Assembly (NCBI GenBank): GCA_963824105.1
Contig: CAWGNN010000007.1
Span: 124,001-188,000, forward strand
DNA: 64,000 nucleotides
Origin: CAWDVB01 sp963824105
Lineage (GTDB): Bacteria > Actinomycetota > Actinomycetes > Propionibacteriales > Nocardioidaceae
Direction of reading: 5' to 3'
Shown: positions 45,606 to 54,820 of the stretch, one piece after another
Layout of the letters: each line of letters opens with the position of its first letter
How positions within the stretch are numbered: position 1 is the first letter of the stretch
The notes under the pieces: model-generated
Told to the model about the DNA's origin: nothing
What the model saw: only the letters and a program-made list of their open reading frames with translations
The model's database searches: none
Translations under genes and position numbers: made by a program

Positions 45606-46883
45606 TCAAAGGACCGCGTGCGCCTTCGGCCTCCCGAGATCAGCCATGAGGAGCAGGGCTACCAGGGTCAACGCAGATCTGAAGGGCAGCGACCAAACCA
45701 GCGCCTCTTCTCCCCAAACCAAGCCACCGATCAGGGCGAGGGCCACACCCAGAGTTGCCACCACGATCGTCAGGTTCCGCAGCTTGACCAACTGCCCTCT
45801 CGCCCGCATGACCACTGCTATGCCCGACACGAGTACCCGGAGCACCGCCAGGGCCCAGAGCGGCCAGATCAGTCGCGAGGCACCCGACCAGGAGTCCCCT
45901 AGCAACTGCCTTCCGACAGCGTCAGGGACCAGGACCAGAATGAGCCCGTAGATCACGGCCACCGGGGCGAGCCCAGCCATCCACATCCGCGCGAGGTCGT
46001 GACCGCGTAGGGACGAAGCTCGATACTCACGGAGCGCGACTGGCATCGCGCCCGCCACGATGACGGTCATCGGGCCGAAGAGGGCTTGAGCGCCACGGAG
46101 CTCACCAGCAAGAGCGGTGGACACCGTGAGCGCAGCGATGAATGGCAACGCGTTCAGGCTCAGCGCATTGGCACCCGCCTCAACTCCAAGGTTGAGAGCG
46201 TCGGACCGCACCATTCGCCAGACTCGCCGCACGCCGTTCCGTTCGGTCAACGGGCGCGGACTGGAAAGCAAGCCGACGAGGACAGCAACCCATGCACCTG
46301 CTGCCCAGATGAGGGTTTCGACCGTTGGTGTGCCAGGTTCACGGAGACTCACGAGGATGGAGAGGCCGATGAAGATCAGCAACCAGACCGAGTCGAGAGC
46401 CAGCGCGCGGCCAGGCTCTCCAACCGCTATCGCCAGGTAGCGAAGACCGTCCTCGATGACCGCCCCCACGTTGGCCACGGCCAAAGCGACAAGCATCCAG
46501 CGGTTGCCGGCATCAAGAATTGCCCAGACCGCAAGCACCCCAGAACCGAAGAACGACAGAGCCAGCGAGATGCCCAGGGCAGAGAGGGCGCGAGCGCTTG
46601 ACTTGCCGTCAGCACCGAGTCTCCCCAGACGAAGCACAAAGGCAGTGTTGATACTTGCTCGAACCACTGTCGTCGTCAGGACCACGAAGGAGTACCCCAT
46701 CGACCAGATACCGAGCTGCTCGGCGGTGGCCGAACGCGCGCAGGCAACGACCAACAGGACGTTCGTAAGGCTCGTGACGCCCTGACTGGTGATCCCGACG
46801 GAGAGGTTGACGAAGCGCCTCCGCCGAGCCCTCCGCAACCCACCATCGACCATGGCGCGCTCGCTAGGCCACTCTCCAGTCAC
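45606..46883 (-). CDS. Second polysaccharide flippase (MOP superfamily)
   Basis: A 425-aa membrane protein with about 12 hydrophobic segments. It opens with a basic stretch (RRARRRRFVNLSVG) and SLTNVLLVVACARSATAEQL, typical of Wzx/RfbX-like lipid-linked oligosaccharide flippases. The GTG at 46883 overlaps the stop of the upstream sulfotransferase gene, so the two are translationally coupled. It is not close in sequence to the flippase at 32 kb, suggesting two export systems or a composite locus. Confidence 0.82.
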   Translation of the reverse strand: MTGEWPSERAMVDGGLRRARRRRFVNLSVGITSQGVTSLTNVLLVVACARSATAEQLGIWSMGYSFVVLTTTVVRASINTAFVLRLGRLGADGKSSARALSALGISLALSFFGSGVLAVWAILDAGNRWMLVALAVANVGAVIEDGLRYLAIAVGEPGRALALDSVWLLIFIGLSILVSLREPGTPTVETLIWAAGAWVAVLVGLLSSPRPLTERNGVRRVWRMVRSDALNLGVEAGANALSLNALPFIAALTVSTALAGELRGAQALFGPMTVIVAGAMPVALREYRASSLRGHDLARMWMAGLAPVAVIYGLILVLVPDAVGRQLLGDSWSGASRLIWPLWALAVLRVLVSGIAVVMRARGQLVKLRNLTIVVATLGVALALIGGLVWGEEALVWSLPFRSALTLVALLLMADLGRPKAHAVL

Positions 46884-47617
46884 CTGGCCGAGCCCCCCGC
46901 GGAGAGGAGCCGTTGATAGAGCCCTCTGCCTTCGCGAAGGAGCCTCTCACCCTTTGCGTCGAGTCCACTCATAACTGCCGATGAAGGAAGCCTCATCGCG
47001 GAAGGACGCGAGACGGTGAACTCGCTGAGACGTCGACCTTGGCGGCGAGCACCCATGTCCTCCACCGCAACCCTCACGAGTGTCTCGTTCTGATCGGACT
47101 TCTCGTAGGGGGTGAAGTCAGTGTGGAACCGTCGATTCAGATCGCGGATCACCGCCCCCATGTCCTCGATCACCGCTGCGAAGTCCGCGACCAGGATGCC
47201 CTCATGACGGGCGAGCAGCGGGGCGTGGAAACGCACGTAAGCCCGGAGTGCGATTGCCGGAGTGAGGAACGGCATGTACTGGATCAGCGAAGCAGCCGAG
47301 TCGGCCGGGTCTCGCACGATGAGCAATGTGGGCAGACCCCGTCGCTGGGCATGGAGCAGCAAGGCTGGGGAGTGCGCGTGGCCCGCGCAGACTCTCGAGT
47401 CGCCTTGCGCCAGGAGGAAGGCATGTCTGGCATACGAATTGGCTGAGCGGGGGAATCCATCCATGACGAGTCTGGTGCTACTTGTGATCCTCCACTCCTC
47501 GTACCCACGCCGCCGGTTCACATAGGCGACACCCAACAGGGAGGAGTCGAGAAACGCTCGCTGCGCGATGAACCGGGCGCTTCGGTAGGTCCGCCCACCG
47601 TGCCCGGAGCTGCCCAT
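46880..47617 (-). CDS. Sulfotransferase-like protein
   Basis: A 245-aa protein from the ATG at 47617, which has an AAAGGG site eight bases upstream; longer frames overlap the divergent glycosyltransferase. LVMDGFPRSANSYARHAF is a sulfotransferase 5'-phosphosulfate loop, and LLIVRDPADSAASLIQ the 3'-phosphate-binding region with the conserved Arg-Asp-Pro. HAHSPALL lies between. It is coupled to the flippase downstream. With the sulfotransferase at 44.6 kb and cysC/D/N it suggests sulfation of the exported glycan. A sulfotransferase-fold protein of another function is possible. Confidence 0.7.
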   Translation of the reverse strand: MGSSGHGGRTYRSARFIAQRAFLDSSLLGVAYVNRRRGYEEWRITSSTRLVMDGFPRSANSYARHAFLLAQGDSRVCAGHAHSPALLLHAQRRGLPTLLIVRDPADSAASLIQYMPFLTPAIALRAYVRFHAPLLARHEGILVADFAAVIEDMGAVIRDLNRRFHTDFTPYEKSDQNETLVRVAVEDMGARRQGRRLSEFTVSRPSAMRLPSSAVMSGLDAKGERLLREGRGLYQRLLSAGGSAR

Positions 47618-47847
47618 CTGCGAAGCCCTTTCGTGTTCCGAACCGCCACACGACCCAATTGAGTCAGGGTGAACAGGCTCGACTCGGCCAAGCGGCTGCC
47701 AAAGCCCGTGTGCCTCCAGAGCGTAGCGGCGACGAATGGCGCAGATCGCCGACATCGAGCTGCCTTGCTGAGCCAATTGAACTGGCCCGCAGGCTCCGGG
47801 AAGATGACCGAGACGCCGGATGCTGGCGAAAGGGTGAGGTGGGGGCA

Positions 47848-49092
47848 TTGAGTGAAGGTAGGCCACCCACACAGGTCGTGATCTTGGGTTTGAACTACGC
47901 GCCCGAGGTGACGGGCATCGCCCCATACACCGCCGGACTCGCGCAGGCCCTTGTCGAGCATGGCCACCTGGTAACCGTGGTGTCGGCCCAGCCCCACTAC
48001 CCTCAGTGGTCATATCCGGAGCACGTTTCCGGAACCAGCGAGTCACTCGAGGACGGCGTCTCGGTCATTCGGGTCCAACCAAGACTTCCGCGCCCCGGCA
48101 GCAACCTGAGCAGACTGCGCTTCGAGCTCGACTACGGCGTGCGAGCTGGCCGACAGTTGCCCCCCCGGATCGACGCCGCGATCCTCGTTAGCCCGGCCCT
48201 CTTCGGGAGTTGGGCCATCCTCCAACGGAGGTGGGCGCTCCGGGGCGTCCCCATCGGCCTCGTGATCCAGGACATCTACTCGCTCGGGATCATGGAGACC
48301 GGGGCCGAGGGCGGCTTGGCCGCCAGACTCGCTCGACTGGTGGAAGCTCAGGTGATCACGTCCGTCGACGCTGTCAGTGTCATCCACGATCGCTTCAAGA
48401 CAACCTTGGTGGACGACTTCAAGGTTCCAGAGCGCAAAGTCGCCGTCATTCGGAACTGGACCCACATCACCCCCAGCCAGATCAGTGAGGCCGATCGAGG
48501 GTCCCTCCGAGCAGAGATGGGCTGGGGGGCCGGTGAGACCGTAGTTCTGCACACGGGCGCGATGGGAGCGAAGCAAGCCCTCGAGACCGTGGTGGACGCA
48601 GCCGCCTTGGCCGACGCCGAAGGGGCCGCGATTAAGTTCGTACTAGTCGGTGACGGAAGCCAGCGCGAGATCCTCGAAGGCCGTGCGCACGGACTCAATT
48701 GCATCTGCTTCATGGATCCAGTAGACGAGCAAAGGTATGTGTCGTTGCTGGCCGCAGCCGACGTGCTCCTCCTCAACGAGCGGCCGACGTTGAGGGGCAT
48801 GGCGGTGCCCAGCAAGCTCACGTCGTACTTTGCGTCCGGACGGCCGGTGCTCGCGGCGACTGATCCGGCCAGTGCAAGCGCCATCGAGATCCAGAGGTCG
48901 GGAGCGGGTGTCCTGGTTGAGCCAGGGGATCCTCGATCGTTGTTGGAAGCCGCGCTCCGGTTGGCCCAAGACCCCTGGGCGGAGAAGATGGGGCGCAACG
49001 GGTTGAGGTATGTACATGACATGCTCTCTCCCGAGAAGGCTGCCGCCGACTTCGTGGCATGGGTCCAAGGCCTCGTCGCTCGCGGAGACTGA
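47848..49092 (+). CDS. Family 4 glycosyltransferase (WcaI-like)
   Basis: A GT-B fold enzyme of about 414 aa. The start is most likely the TTG at 47848 or the GTG at 47839; further upstream the frame would overlap the divergent gene. VVILGLNYAPEVTGIAPYTA and SAQPHYPQW are typical of the WcaI-like fucosyltransferase group, as is VIQDIYSLGIMETGA. The C-terminal donor domain runs VVLHTGAMGAKQALETVV to PSKLTSYFASGRPVLAA. GDP-fucose is made by the next two genes, so a fucosyl transfer is plausible but not shown. Confidence 0.87.
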   Translation: MSEGRPPTQVVILGLNYAPEVTGIAPYTAGLAQALVEHGHLVTVVSAQPHYPQWSYPEHVSGTSESLEDGVSVIRVQPRLPRPGSNLSRLRFELDYGVRAGRQLPPRIDAAILVSPALFGSWAILQRRWALRGVPIGLVIQDIYSLGIMETGAEGGLAARLARLVEAQVITSVDAVSVIHDRFKTTLVDDFKVPERKVAVIRNWTHITPSQISEADRGSLRAEMGWGAGETVVLHTGAMGAKQALETVVDAAALADAEGAAIKFVLVGDGSQREILEGRAHGLNCICFMDPVDEQRYVSLLAAADVLLLNERPTLRGMAVPSKLTSYFASGRPVLAATDPASASAIEIQRSGAGVLVEPGDPRSLLEAALRLAQDPWAEKMGRNGLRYVHDMLSPEKAAADFVAWVQGLVARGD

Positions 49093-49108
49093 AGGGAGAA
49101 GCGAGAGT

Positions 49109-50146
49109 ATGAAGCGGGCACTGGTCACCGGCATCACGGGACAGGACGGCTCATACCTCGCCGAGCTCCTGCTCAACAAGGGGTACGAAGTCCACGGGCT
49201 GATCCGGCGGGCCTCGACGTTCAACACCGGCCGGATCGACCACCTCTACCGCGACCCGCACGACCCCGGTGCGCGACTCTTCCTCCACTACGGCGATCTG
49301 ACCGATGGGACGCGCTTGGTCACGCTGCTCCACGAGATCCAGCCTGACGAGGTCTACAACCTGGCCGCCCAGTCGCACGTGCGGGTGTCGTTCGACGAGC
49401 CGGAGTACACCGGTGAGACCGTGGGCATGGGCGCGATGCGGCTGCTCGAGGCGGTCCGCATGTCGGGGCTCGACTGCCGCTACTACCAGGCGTCGTCCTC
49501 GGAGATGTTCGGGGCGACATCACCGCCCCAGAACGAGGAGACGCCGTTCTACCCGCGCTCGCCGTATGGCGCGGCGAAGGTCTACGCCTACTGGATGACC
49601 CGCAACTACCGCGAGGCATACGGGATGTTCGCGGTCAACGGGATCCTCTTCAACCACGAGTCGCCCCGCCGTGGCGAGACGTTCGTGACGCGCAAGATCA
49701 CCCGCGCAGTGGCCCGAATCAAGGCCGGGCTCGAGAACACGGTCTACCTGGGCAACCTTGATGCGAGCCGAGACTGGGGCTACGCCCCCGAGTACGTCGA
49801 GGGTATGTGGCGGATGCTGCAGGCCGACGAGCCGACCGACTTCGCTCTGGCCACCGGGGGGTCGTACACGGTCCGCGACTTCGTCCAGGCGGCCTTCGAG
49901 CGGGCCGGTCTCGACTGGGAGCAGCACGTGAAGTTCGACGAGCGCTACCTGCGACCGACCGAGGTCGACGCGCTGATCGGCGATGCCTCCAAGGCGGAAC
50001 GTCTCCTGGGCTGGAAGGCGAAGGTCGATACCGCCCAGGTCGCCCGCATCATGGTCGATGCGGACATCGAAGCACTCAACCACGAGGGCGCCGCTTGGAT
50101 CGACACAGTCACGCTGCCCGGCTGGGCGACCGGCGAGCTCGGATGA
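49109..50146 (+). CDS. gmd: GDP-mannose 4,6-dehydratase
   Basis: An extended SDR of 345 aa from the ATG at 49109 (GAAGGGAGAA upstream). TGITGQDGSYLAELLLNKGY and IRRASTFNTGRIDHLY bind NADP; the catalytic segments are QASSSEMFGATSPP (Ser and Glu) and SPYGAAKVYAYW (Tyr-Lys). LFNHESPRRGETFVTRKI is the family fingerprint. It makes GDP-4-keto-6-deoxymannose. It forms an operon with fcl and a second gmd, each overlapping by ATGA. Confidence 0.95.
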   Translation: MKRALVTGITGQDGSYLAELLLNKGYEVHGLIRRASTFNTGRIDHLYRDPHDPGARLFLHYGDLTDGTRLVTLLHEIQPDEVYNLAAQSHVRVSFDEPEYTGETVGMGAMRLLEAVRMSGLDCRYYQASSSEMFGATSPPQNEETPFYPRSPYGAAKVYAYWMTRNYREAYGMFAVNGILFNHESPRRGETFVTRKITRAVARIKAGLENTVYLGNLDASRDWGYAPEYVEGMWRMLQADEPTDFALATGGSYTVRDFVQAAFERAGLDWEQHVKFDERYLRPTEVDALIGDASKAERLLGWKAKVDTAQVARIMVDADIEALNHEGAAWIDTVTLPGWATGELG

Positions 50147-51120
50147 GCGACCTCGACTTCACTCCGTCACCGTTGGACAGATCGGCGACGGTCTACGTGG
50201 CTGGACATGGTGGGCTGGTGGGATCGGCTATCTGGAGGCGCCTGGAGGCGGAAGGGTTCTCCGGACTCATCGGTCGGTCACACGCCGAACTCGACCTCAC
50301 TGACCGCCCGGCAGTTTTCACATATTTCGCGGAGAACCGGCCTCGGTACGTTGTGCTCGCGGCGGCCAAGGTCGGCGGGATCATGGCGAACAACACCTAC
50401 CCGGTGAACTTCCTCACCGAGAACCTCCAGATCCAGCTCAACGTCATGGATGCAGCGCTCGAGCAGCGGGTGGAGCGGTTGCTCTTCTTGGGCTCCTCGT
50501 GCATCTACCCGAAGTTCGCCCCACAGCCCATCGCTGAAGATTCCCTGCTCACCGGCCACCTCGAACCGACCAACGACGCGTACGCCATCGCCAAGATCGC
50601 CGGGATCATTCAGGTGCAGGCGGTCCGGCGGCAGCATCAGCTGCCATGGATCTCGGCGATGCCGACCAACCTCTACGGGCCCCACGACAACTTCTCGCCG
50701 AAGGGATCGCATGTCATCCCGGCACTCATTCGTCGCTACGCGGACGCGGCCGACTCCGGCGCGCCCTCTGTGACGAACTGGGGATCGGGGGCACCGCGGC
50801 GGGAGTTCCTCCACGTCGACGATCTGGCAGCAGCGTGCCTTCACCTCTTGGAGCACTACGACGGGCCGTCGCAGGTGAACGTCGGCACCGGCAGTGACGT
50901 CACTATCAAGGAGATCGCCACCCTGGTCGCGGAGGCCGTCGGCTACCACGGGGAGACCCGCTGGGACACGTCCTTCCCCGATGGCACGCCACAGAAACTC
51001 CTCGACGTCTCGCTCATCAAGAGTCTCGGCTGGGAGCCGAGGATCGGCTTGGCCGACGGTCTCGCCGACACGGTCGCATGGTTCCGTGGCAACGCTCCGG
51101 CAGCCGACGACGCGTCATGA
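50143..51120 (+). CDS. fcl: GDP-L-fucose synthase
   Basis: A bifunctional epimerase-reductase of the extended SDR family, 325 aa. It has YVAGHGGLVGSAIWRRLE (NADP site), LFLGSSCIYPKFAPQPI and NDAYAIAKIAGI (Tyr-Lys), and TNLYGPHDNFSPKGSHVIPA. It converts GDP-4-keto-6-deoxymannose to GDP-L-fucose. Overlaps of four bases at both ends couple it to the two gmd genes. Confidence 0.95.
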   Translation: MSDLDFTPSPLDRSATVYVAGHGGLVGSAIWRRLEAEGFSGLIGRSHAELDLTDRPAVFTYFAENRPRYVVLAAAKVGGIMANNTYPVNFLTENLQIQLNVMDAALEQRVERLLFLGSSCIYPKFAPQPIAEDSLLTGHLEPTNDAYAIAKIAGIIQVQAVRRQHQLPWISAMPTNLYGPHDNFSPKGSHVIPALIRRYADAADSGAPSVTNWGSGAPRREFLHVDDLAAACLHLLEHYDGPSQVNVGTGSDVTIKEIATLVAEAVGYHGETRWDTSFPDGTPQKLLDVSLIKSLGWEPRIGLADGLADTVAWFRGNAPAADDAS

Positions 51121-52100
51121 CGAGCGCTCTGATCACAGGGGTCACGGGGCAGGACGGGTCCTATCTGGCGGAGCTCCTGCTGTCGAAGGGCTACGAGGTG
51201 CACGGGCTGGTGCATCACCGCTCCTGGGAGTCGGTGGTGGGAGGTCGTGCCGGCGACGAACCGTTGTCCTCTCGTCTACACCTGCATCCAGGCGACCTCA
51301 ACGACGGTGCCGCCCTGACCAACCTCGTGCACGAGATCCGGCCGGACGAGGTCTACAACCTGGGCGCGCAAAGCCACGTTCGGATGTCCTTCGAGACGCC
51401 TGTCTACACGGAGTCGACCAACAGCGGCGGGACAGTTCGCCTGCTCGAAGCCCTCCGGGCTGCCCGAGTCGACGCCCGCTTCTTCCAGGCGACGACCTCC
51501 GACATGTTCGGGCTGACTCCCCCGCCGCAGCACGAGGGGTCGCCGTTCCACCCACGGTCGCCGTATGGGGTGTCGAAGGTGTTCAGTCACTGGTGCACGG
51601 TGAACTACCGCGAGGCGTATGGCATGTATGCGGTGTCGGGGATCCTCTTCAACCACGAGTCGCCGCGGCGCAGCGACGACTTCCTCACCCGCAAGGTGAG
51701 CAAGGCGGTGGCAGCGATCTCGGCGGGCCTGCAGGACGGGGTGGAGCTGGGCAACCTCGCGGCGGTGCGGGACTGGGGATATGCGCCCGAGTACGTCGAG
51801 GGCATGTGGCTGATGCTGCAGCAGGACTCGCCCAGTGACTTCGTGCTCGCCACCGGGACGGGGACGTCGGTGCAGTCGTACGTCGAGGCGGCGTTCACCC
51901 ACGCCGGGCTGGACTGGACCGAGCACGTCCGGCACAACGCGGTGCACGAGCGGCCCGCGGAGGTCCAGGCGCTGATCGGTGATCCGTCCAAGGCCCAGGA
52001 GCTGCTCGGCTGGAAGGCGCAGACCGGAGCCACGGAGCTGGCCCGGCTGATGGTCGACGCCGACGTGGCGCTGCTGCAGGGGTCGCGTCAGGCGTCTTGA
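51117..52100 (+). CDS. Second GDP-mannose 4,6-dehydratase-family protein
   Basis: A 327-aa paralogue of the upstream Gmd, starting at the ATG overlapping the fcl stop. It keeps TGVTGQDGSYLAELLLSKGY and SPYGVSKVFSHW (Tyr-Lys). Two differences stand out: the segment after the first strand reads VHHRSWESVVGG instead of IRRAST, and the catalytic-region motif is ATTSDMFG, with Asp where Gmd normally has Glu. It may act on another substrate, make GDP-4-keto-6-deoxymannose for a second branch such as rhamnose or 6-deoxytalose, or be less active. Confidence 0.85.
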   Translation: MTSALITGVTGQDGSYLAELLLSKGYEVHGLVHHRSWESVVGGRAGDEPLSSRLHLHPGDLNDGAALTNLVHEIRPDEVYNLGAQSHVRMSFETPVYTESTNSGGTVRLLEALRAARVDARFFQATTSDMFGLTPPPQHEGSPFHPRSPYGVSKVFSHWCTVNYREAYGMYAVSGILFNHESPRRSDDFLTRKVSKAVAAISAGLQDGVELGNLAAVRDWGYAPEYVEGMWLMLQQDSPSDFVLATGTGTSVQSYVEAAFTHAGLDWTEHVRHNAVHERPAEVQALIGDPSKAQELLGWKAQTGATELARLMVDADVALLQGSRQAS

Positions 52101-52531
52101 GCCAGCACCCGGTCCAGGGTCGCCATCACCTGGGCAACGCTGGGAGCTCCGTCGGCTCGGGCGATCTCTCGGCCCTGGGGGTCGAGCACGAGCGTGGTCG
52201 GCGTGCGCATGACCCCAGCACGGCGGGCGAGGTCGAGATGGTCGGCGACGTCGACCTCGAGGTGGACGACTCCTGGGACGAGCGAGGCCACCTGAGTCAG
52301 GACTCCGCGCGCCACCCGGCAGGGTGCGCAGAAGACCGACGAGAACTGCACCAGGGTCGCCCGCGCACCCAAGCCGTCCGCCCACGGTGACTCGGCCAGG
52401 AGGCCGGACTCCGGCGCGTGCTTGTCATCGGCCGCGGTCTGGGAGAACCGGCCGTCCCGGCGCTTGCGCACCAGGGCAGCGACCGTCGCCAACGCGACGA
52501 CCGCGATCACGACCCACAGTCCGGTGCTCAC
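52088..52531 (-). CDS. Membrane-anchored thioredoxin-fold protein
   Basis: A 147-aa protein. An N-terminal membrane helix (about residues 5-21) is followed by a basic linker and a thioredoxin domain with the redox motif CAPC (Cys 68 and 71) in QFSSVFCAPCRVARG and the cis-Pro in MRTPTTLVLDP. Its position near moaD, glnR and mshD matches Rv0816c (thiX) in M. tuberculosis. Topology is not certain from sequence alone. Confidence 0.85.
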   Translation of the reverse strand: MSTGLWVVIAVVALATVAALVRKRRDGRFSQTAADDKHAPESGLLAESPWADGLGARATLVQFSSVFCAPCRVARGVLTQVASLVPGVVHLEVDVADHLDLARRAGVMRTPTTLVLDPQGREIARADGAPSVAQVMATLDRVLAQDA

Positions 52532-52590
52532 GTCATCAGGAAACCACGGCCGCGCCGGGATGATTCCCGGCGTTCGAGGGATGAGAGGGG

Positions 52591-52878
52591 TCAGCCGCCG
52601 GCGAAGGGCGGCAGCACTTCGACGGTGTCGCCTGCGCGGACGGGCACGTCGGCGACCTGGCGCGGACCGACCGGGCGGTCACCGACGAGGTAGGAGCAGA
52701 CCTCGAGAAGGGCAGGGAGGTGGTCGGCCTCGGGGTGACGCTCTTGGATGAGCTTCACGACGTCGGCGAGGGAGCCTTCCGCGAGGTCGAACTCCTCCGC
52801 CTGCACTCCCGCCTGGGCTCGAGCCGACGCCCAGTACTGGACGCGGATCTTCGAGACGGTTCCGTCGGCGGGTGCCAT
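52591..52878 (-). CDS. MoaD/ThiS family sulfur-carrier protein
   Basis: A beta-grasp protein of 95 aa from the ATG at 52878. The C-terminal PPFAGG carries the Gly-Gly used for thiocarboxylate formation; VRAGDTVEVLPP precedes it. It is probably a small subunit for molybdopterin synthesis or another sulfur carrier; it is divergent from glnR. A Moco enzyme is encoded at 2.5-4.0 kb, a loose functional link only. Confidence 0.85.
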   Translation of the reverse strand: MAPADGTVSKIRVQYWASARAQAGVQAEEFDLAEGSLADVVKLIQERHPEADHLPALLEVCSYLVGDRPVGPRQVADVPVRAGDTVEVLPPFAGG

Positions 52879-52978
52879 GTCCGATATTCTTCCGTATCGC
52901 CGGTGAGCGGCCATTGTCGCCCTGGTGCGTTCGGCGGCTCAACGATGAGGCGCAGAGACCCTCGCCAGAGGAGGTGCC

Positions 52979-53692
52979 GTGAGTCAGATCCTGCTCCTCA
53001 CGAGCGCTCTGCAGCCCTCGATCGAGGTCCTTCCTGCGCTCGCGCTGCTGCCCCACAACGTCAAGATCCTTCCCGCCGAGGGGAGCGCGCTCCTCGATGC
53101 GCCCGACGTCGACCTGGTGCTCGTCGACGGTCGACAGGAGCTGGCTCACGCCCGCGACCTGTGCCGGCTGATCCGGACGACCGGGTCCGACGTTCCCGTC
53201 CTCATCGTGCTGACCGAGGGCGGTCTCTCGGTGGTCTCGGTGGACTGGGGCATGGACGACTTCGTGATGAACACCGCCGGCCCGGCCGAGCTCGAGTCCC
53301 GGATCCGGATGTCGATCGCACGGATCGCGGCCCGGCGCGAGGACGAGGACCCGGACGCGCACATCATCCGGTCCGGAGACGTGATGGTCGACGAGGCGAC
53401 CTACACCGCGAAGGTCAGCGGACGCGTCCTCGACCTCACCTTCAAGGAGTTCGAGCTCCTCAAGTACCTCGCCCAGCACCCCGGCCGGGTCTTCTCCCGC
53501 GAGCAGCTGCTGCAGGAGGTCTGGGGCTACGACTACTTCGGCGGCACCCGCACCGTCGACGTCCACGTGCGGCGGCTCCGGGCCAAGCTCGGCCCGGAGA
53601 ACGAGACCCTCATCGGCACCGTGCGCAACGTCGGCTATCGCTTCGTCCTTCCCCCCAAGGAGTCGGTCGAGCGCGAGCCCGTCAGCTCCTGA
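52979..53692 (+). CDS. glnR: Orphan OmpR-type response regulator GlnR
   Basis: A 237-aa regulator from a GTG start. The receiver-like domain is atypical (VDLVLVDGRQELAHARDLC; no clear second acidic pair), as in GlnR, which acts without a kinase. The winged helix has LTFKEFELLKYLAQHPGRVF and TVDVHVRRLRAKLG. GlnR controls nitrogen-assimilation genes in actinobacteria. Its stop overlaps the mshD start (TGATG), the same order as Rv0818-Rv0819. Confidence 0.88.
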   Translation: MSQILLLTSALQPSIEVLPALALLPHNVKILPAEGSALLDAPDVDLVLVDGRQELAHARDLCRLIRTTGSDVPVLIVLTEGGLSVVSVDWGMDDFVMNTAGPAELESRIRMSIARIAARREDEDPDAHIIRSGDVMVDEATYTAKVSGRVLDLTFKEFELLKYLAQHPGRVFSREQLLQEVWGYDYFGGTRTVDVHVRRLRAKLGPENETLIGTVRNVGYRFVLPPKESVEREPVSS

Positions 53693-54585
53693 TGCCGGAC
53701 TTCGACGTCGTCGAGCTCTCCGCGTCCGATGACCCGGCCCCGCGAGCCACGGTGCGCGACATCGTCGACGAGGTCGAGCGCCACGACGGATTCGCGCCGG
53801 TCAACGAGGAGGAGCTGATCCGGCTGGACGGCTCGGCCGCGGGGTCGCGCGTCGTCCTGGCCCGAGACGGTCAGGGGTTCGCGCTCGCGACCGACGGCGA
53901 GCTCGCTGTCGCGGTCCGCCCGGCGAGCCGGGGCCGAGGACTCGGCCGGGCGCTGGCGACCGCCGCGATGGCCACAGACCCGGACCGGCCCTGGTATGCC
54001 TGGGCGCACGGAGACCTGCCCGCTGCCCGGAGGCTGTTGACCGGGCTCGGGTTCCAGCCGGAGCGGGCGCTGCTGAGGATGGGCCGGGAGCTGGATGGTC
54101 CCGGGGCGGCCGCTGCGCGGCCTGCTCAACCACCGGAGGTGGTGATCCGGGCGTTCCGGGTCGGCGAGGACGAGGAGCGGTTCCTGGCCGCGAACCGCGC
54201 GGCCTTCGCGGACCACCCCGAGCAGGGCCGCTTGGATCTGGCCGGACTCCGGGCCCGGATGGCGCTGCCGTGGTTCGACCCCCACGGGCTCCTCCTGGCC
54301 GAGGAGGACGGACACGTGCTCGGCTTCCACTGGACGAAGGTCGTGTCCCCCGGAGTCGGAGAGGTGTATGTCCTCGGCCTGGTCCCCGAGGCACGCGGGC
54401 GGGGCCTTGCCGGAGTGCTCCTCTGGGCGGGGCTGGACCACCTCCAGCAGGCGGGCGCCACCCAGGTCGAGCTCTATGTCGACGACGACAATGTTGCGGC
54501 TGTCGCCCTCTATGAGGGCCACGGATTCACGATCCTCGACCGAGACGTCCGCTTTGCCGGAAACTTTCAGGAACGAATTCCGTAG
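53692..54585 (+). CDS. mshD: Mycothiol synthase MshD
   Basis: A tandem GNAT protein of 297 aa catalysing the last mycothiol step, acetylation of the cysteine amine of Cys-GlcN-Ins. The N-terminal GNAT half has AVRPASRGRGLGRALATAA, the C-terminal active half YVLGLVPEARGRGLAGVLL with the acetyl-CoA-binding RGRGLA. It ends VALYEGHGFTILDRDVRF. It is coupled to glnR. Confidence 0.93.
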   Translation: MPDFDVVELSASDDPAPRATVRDIVDEVERHDGFAPVNEEELIRLDGSAAGSRVVLARDGQGFALATDGELAVAVRPASRGRGLGRALATAAMATDPDRPWYAWAHGDLPAARRLLTGLGFQPERALLRMGRELDGPGAAAARPAQPPEVVIRAFRVGEDEERFLAANRAAFADHPEQGRLDLAGLRARMALPWFDPHGLLLAEEDGHVLGFHWTKVVSPGVGEVYVLGLVPEARGRGLAGVLLWAGLDHLQQAGATQVELYVDDDNVAAVALYEGHGFTILDRDVRFAGNFQERIP

Positions 54586-54820
54586 TTCCGCGAACACCGG
54601 GACCCATCGCGTCATAGATTTCGAGCGTCGATTGGTTCCCCACTAATCGTATTGCGGCACTTGAGTCCACCCCGGATCCGCCGCGACATCGAGGGGCGTC
54701 GCTCCCCCCACAGGCGGCGCCCCTCAGTCGCGTCCGGACCCACTCCGACCCGGCCGCAGCGGTCGCCAGTTCCCCGGTTTGGGCATCGAGCACTCAGACA
54801 ACGATGCGAGGATGGGACAC

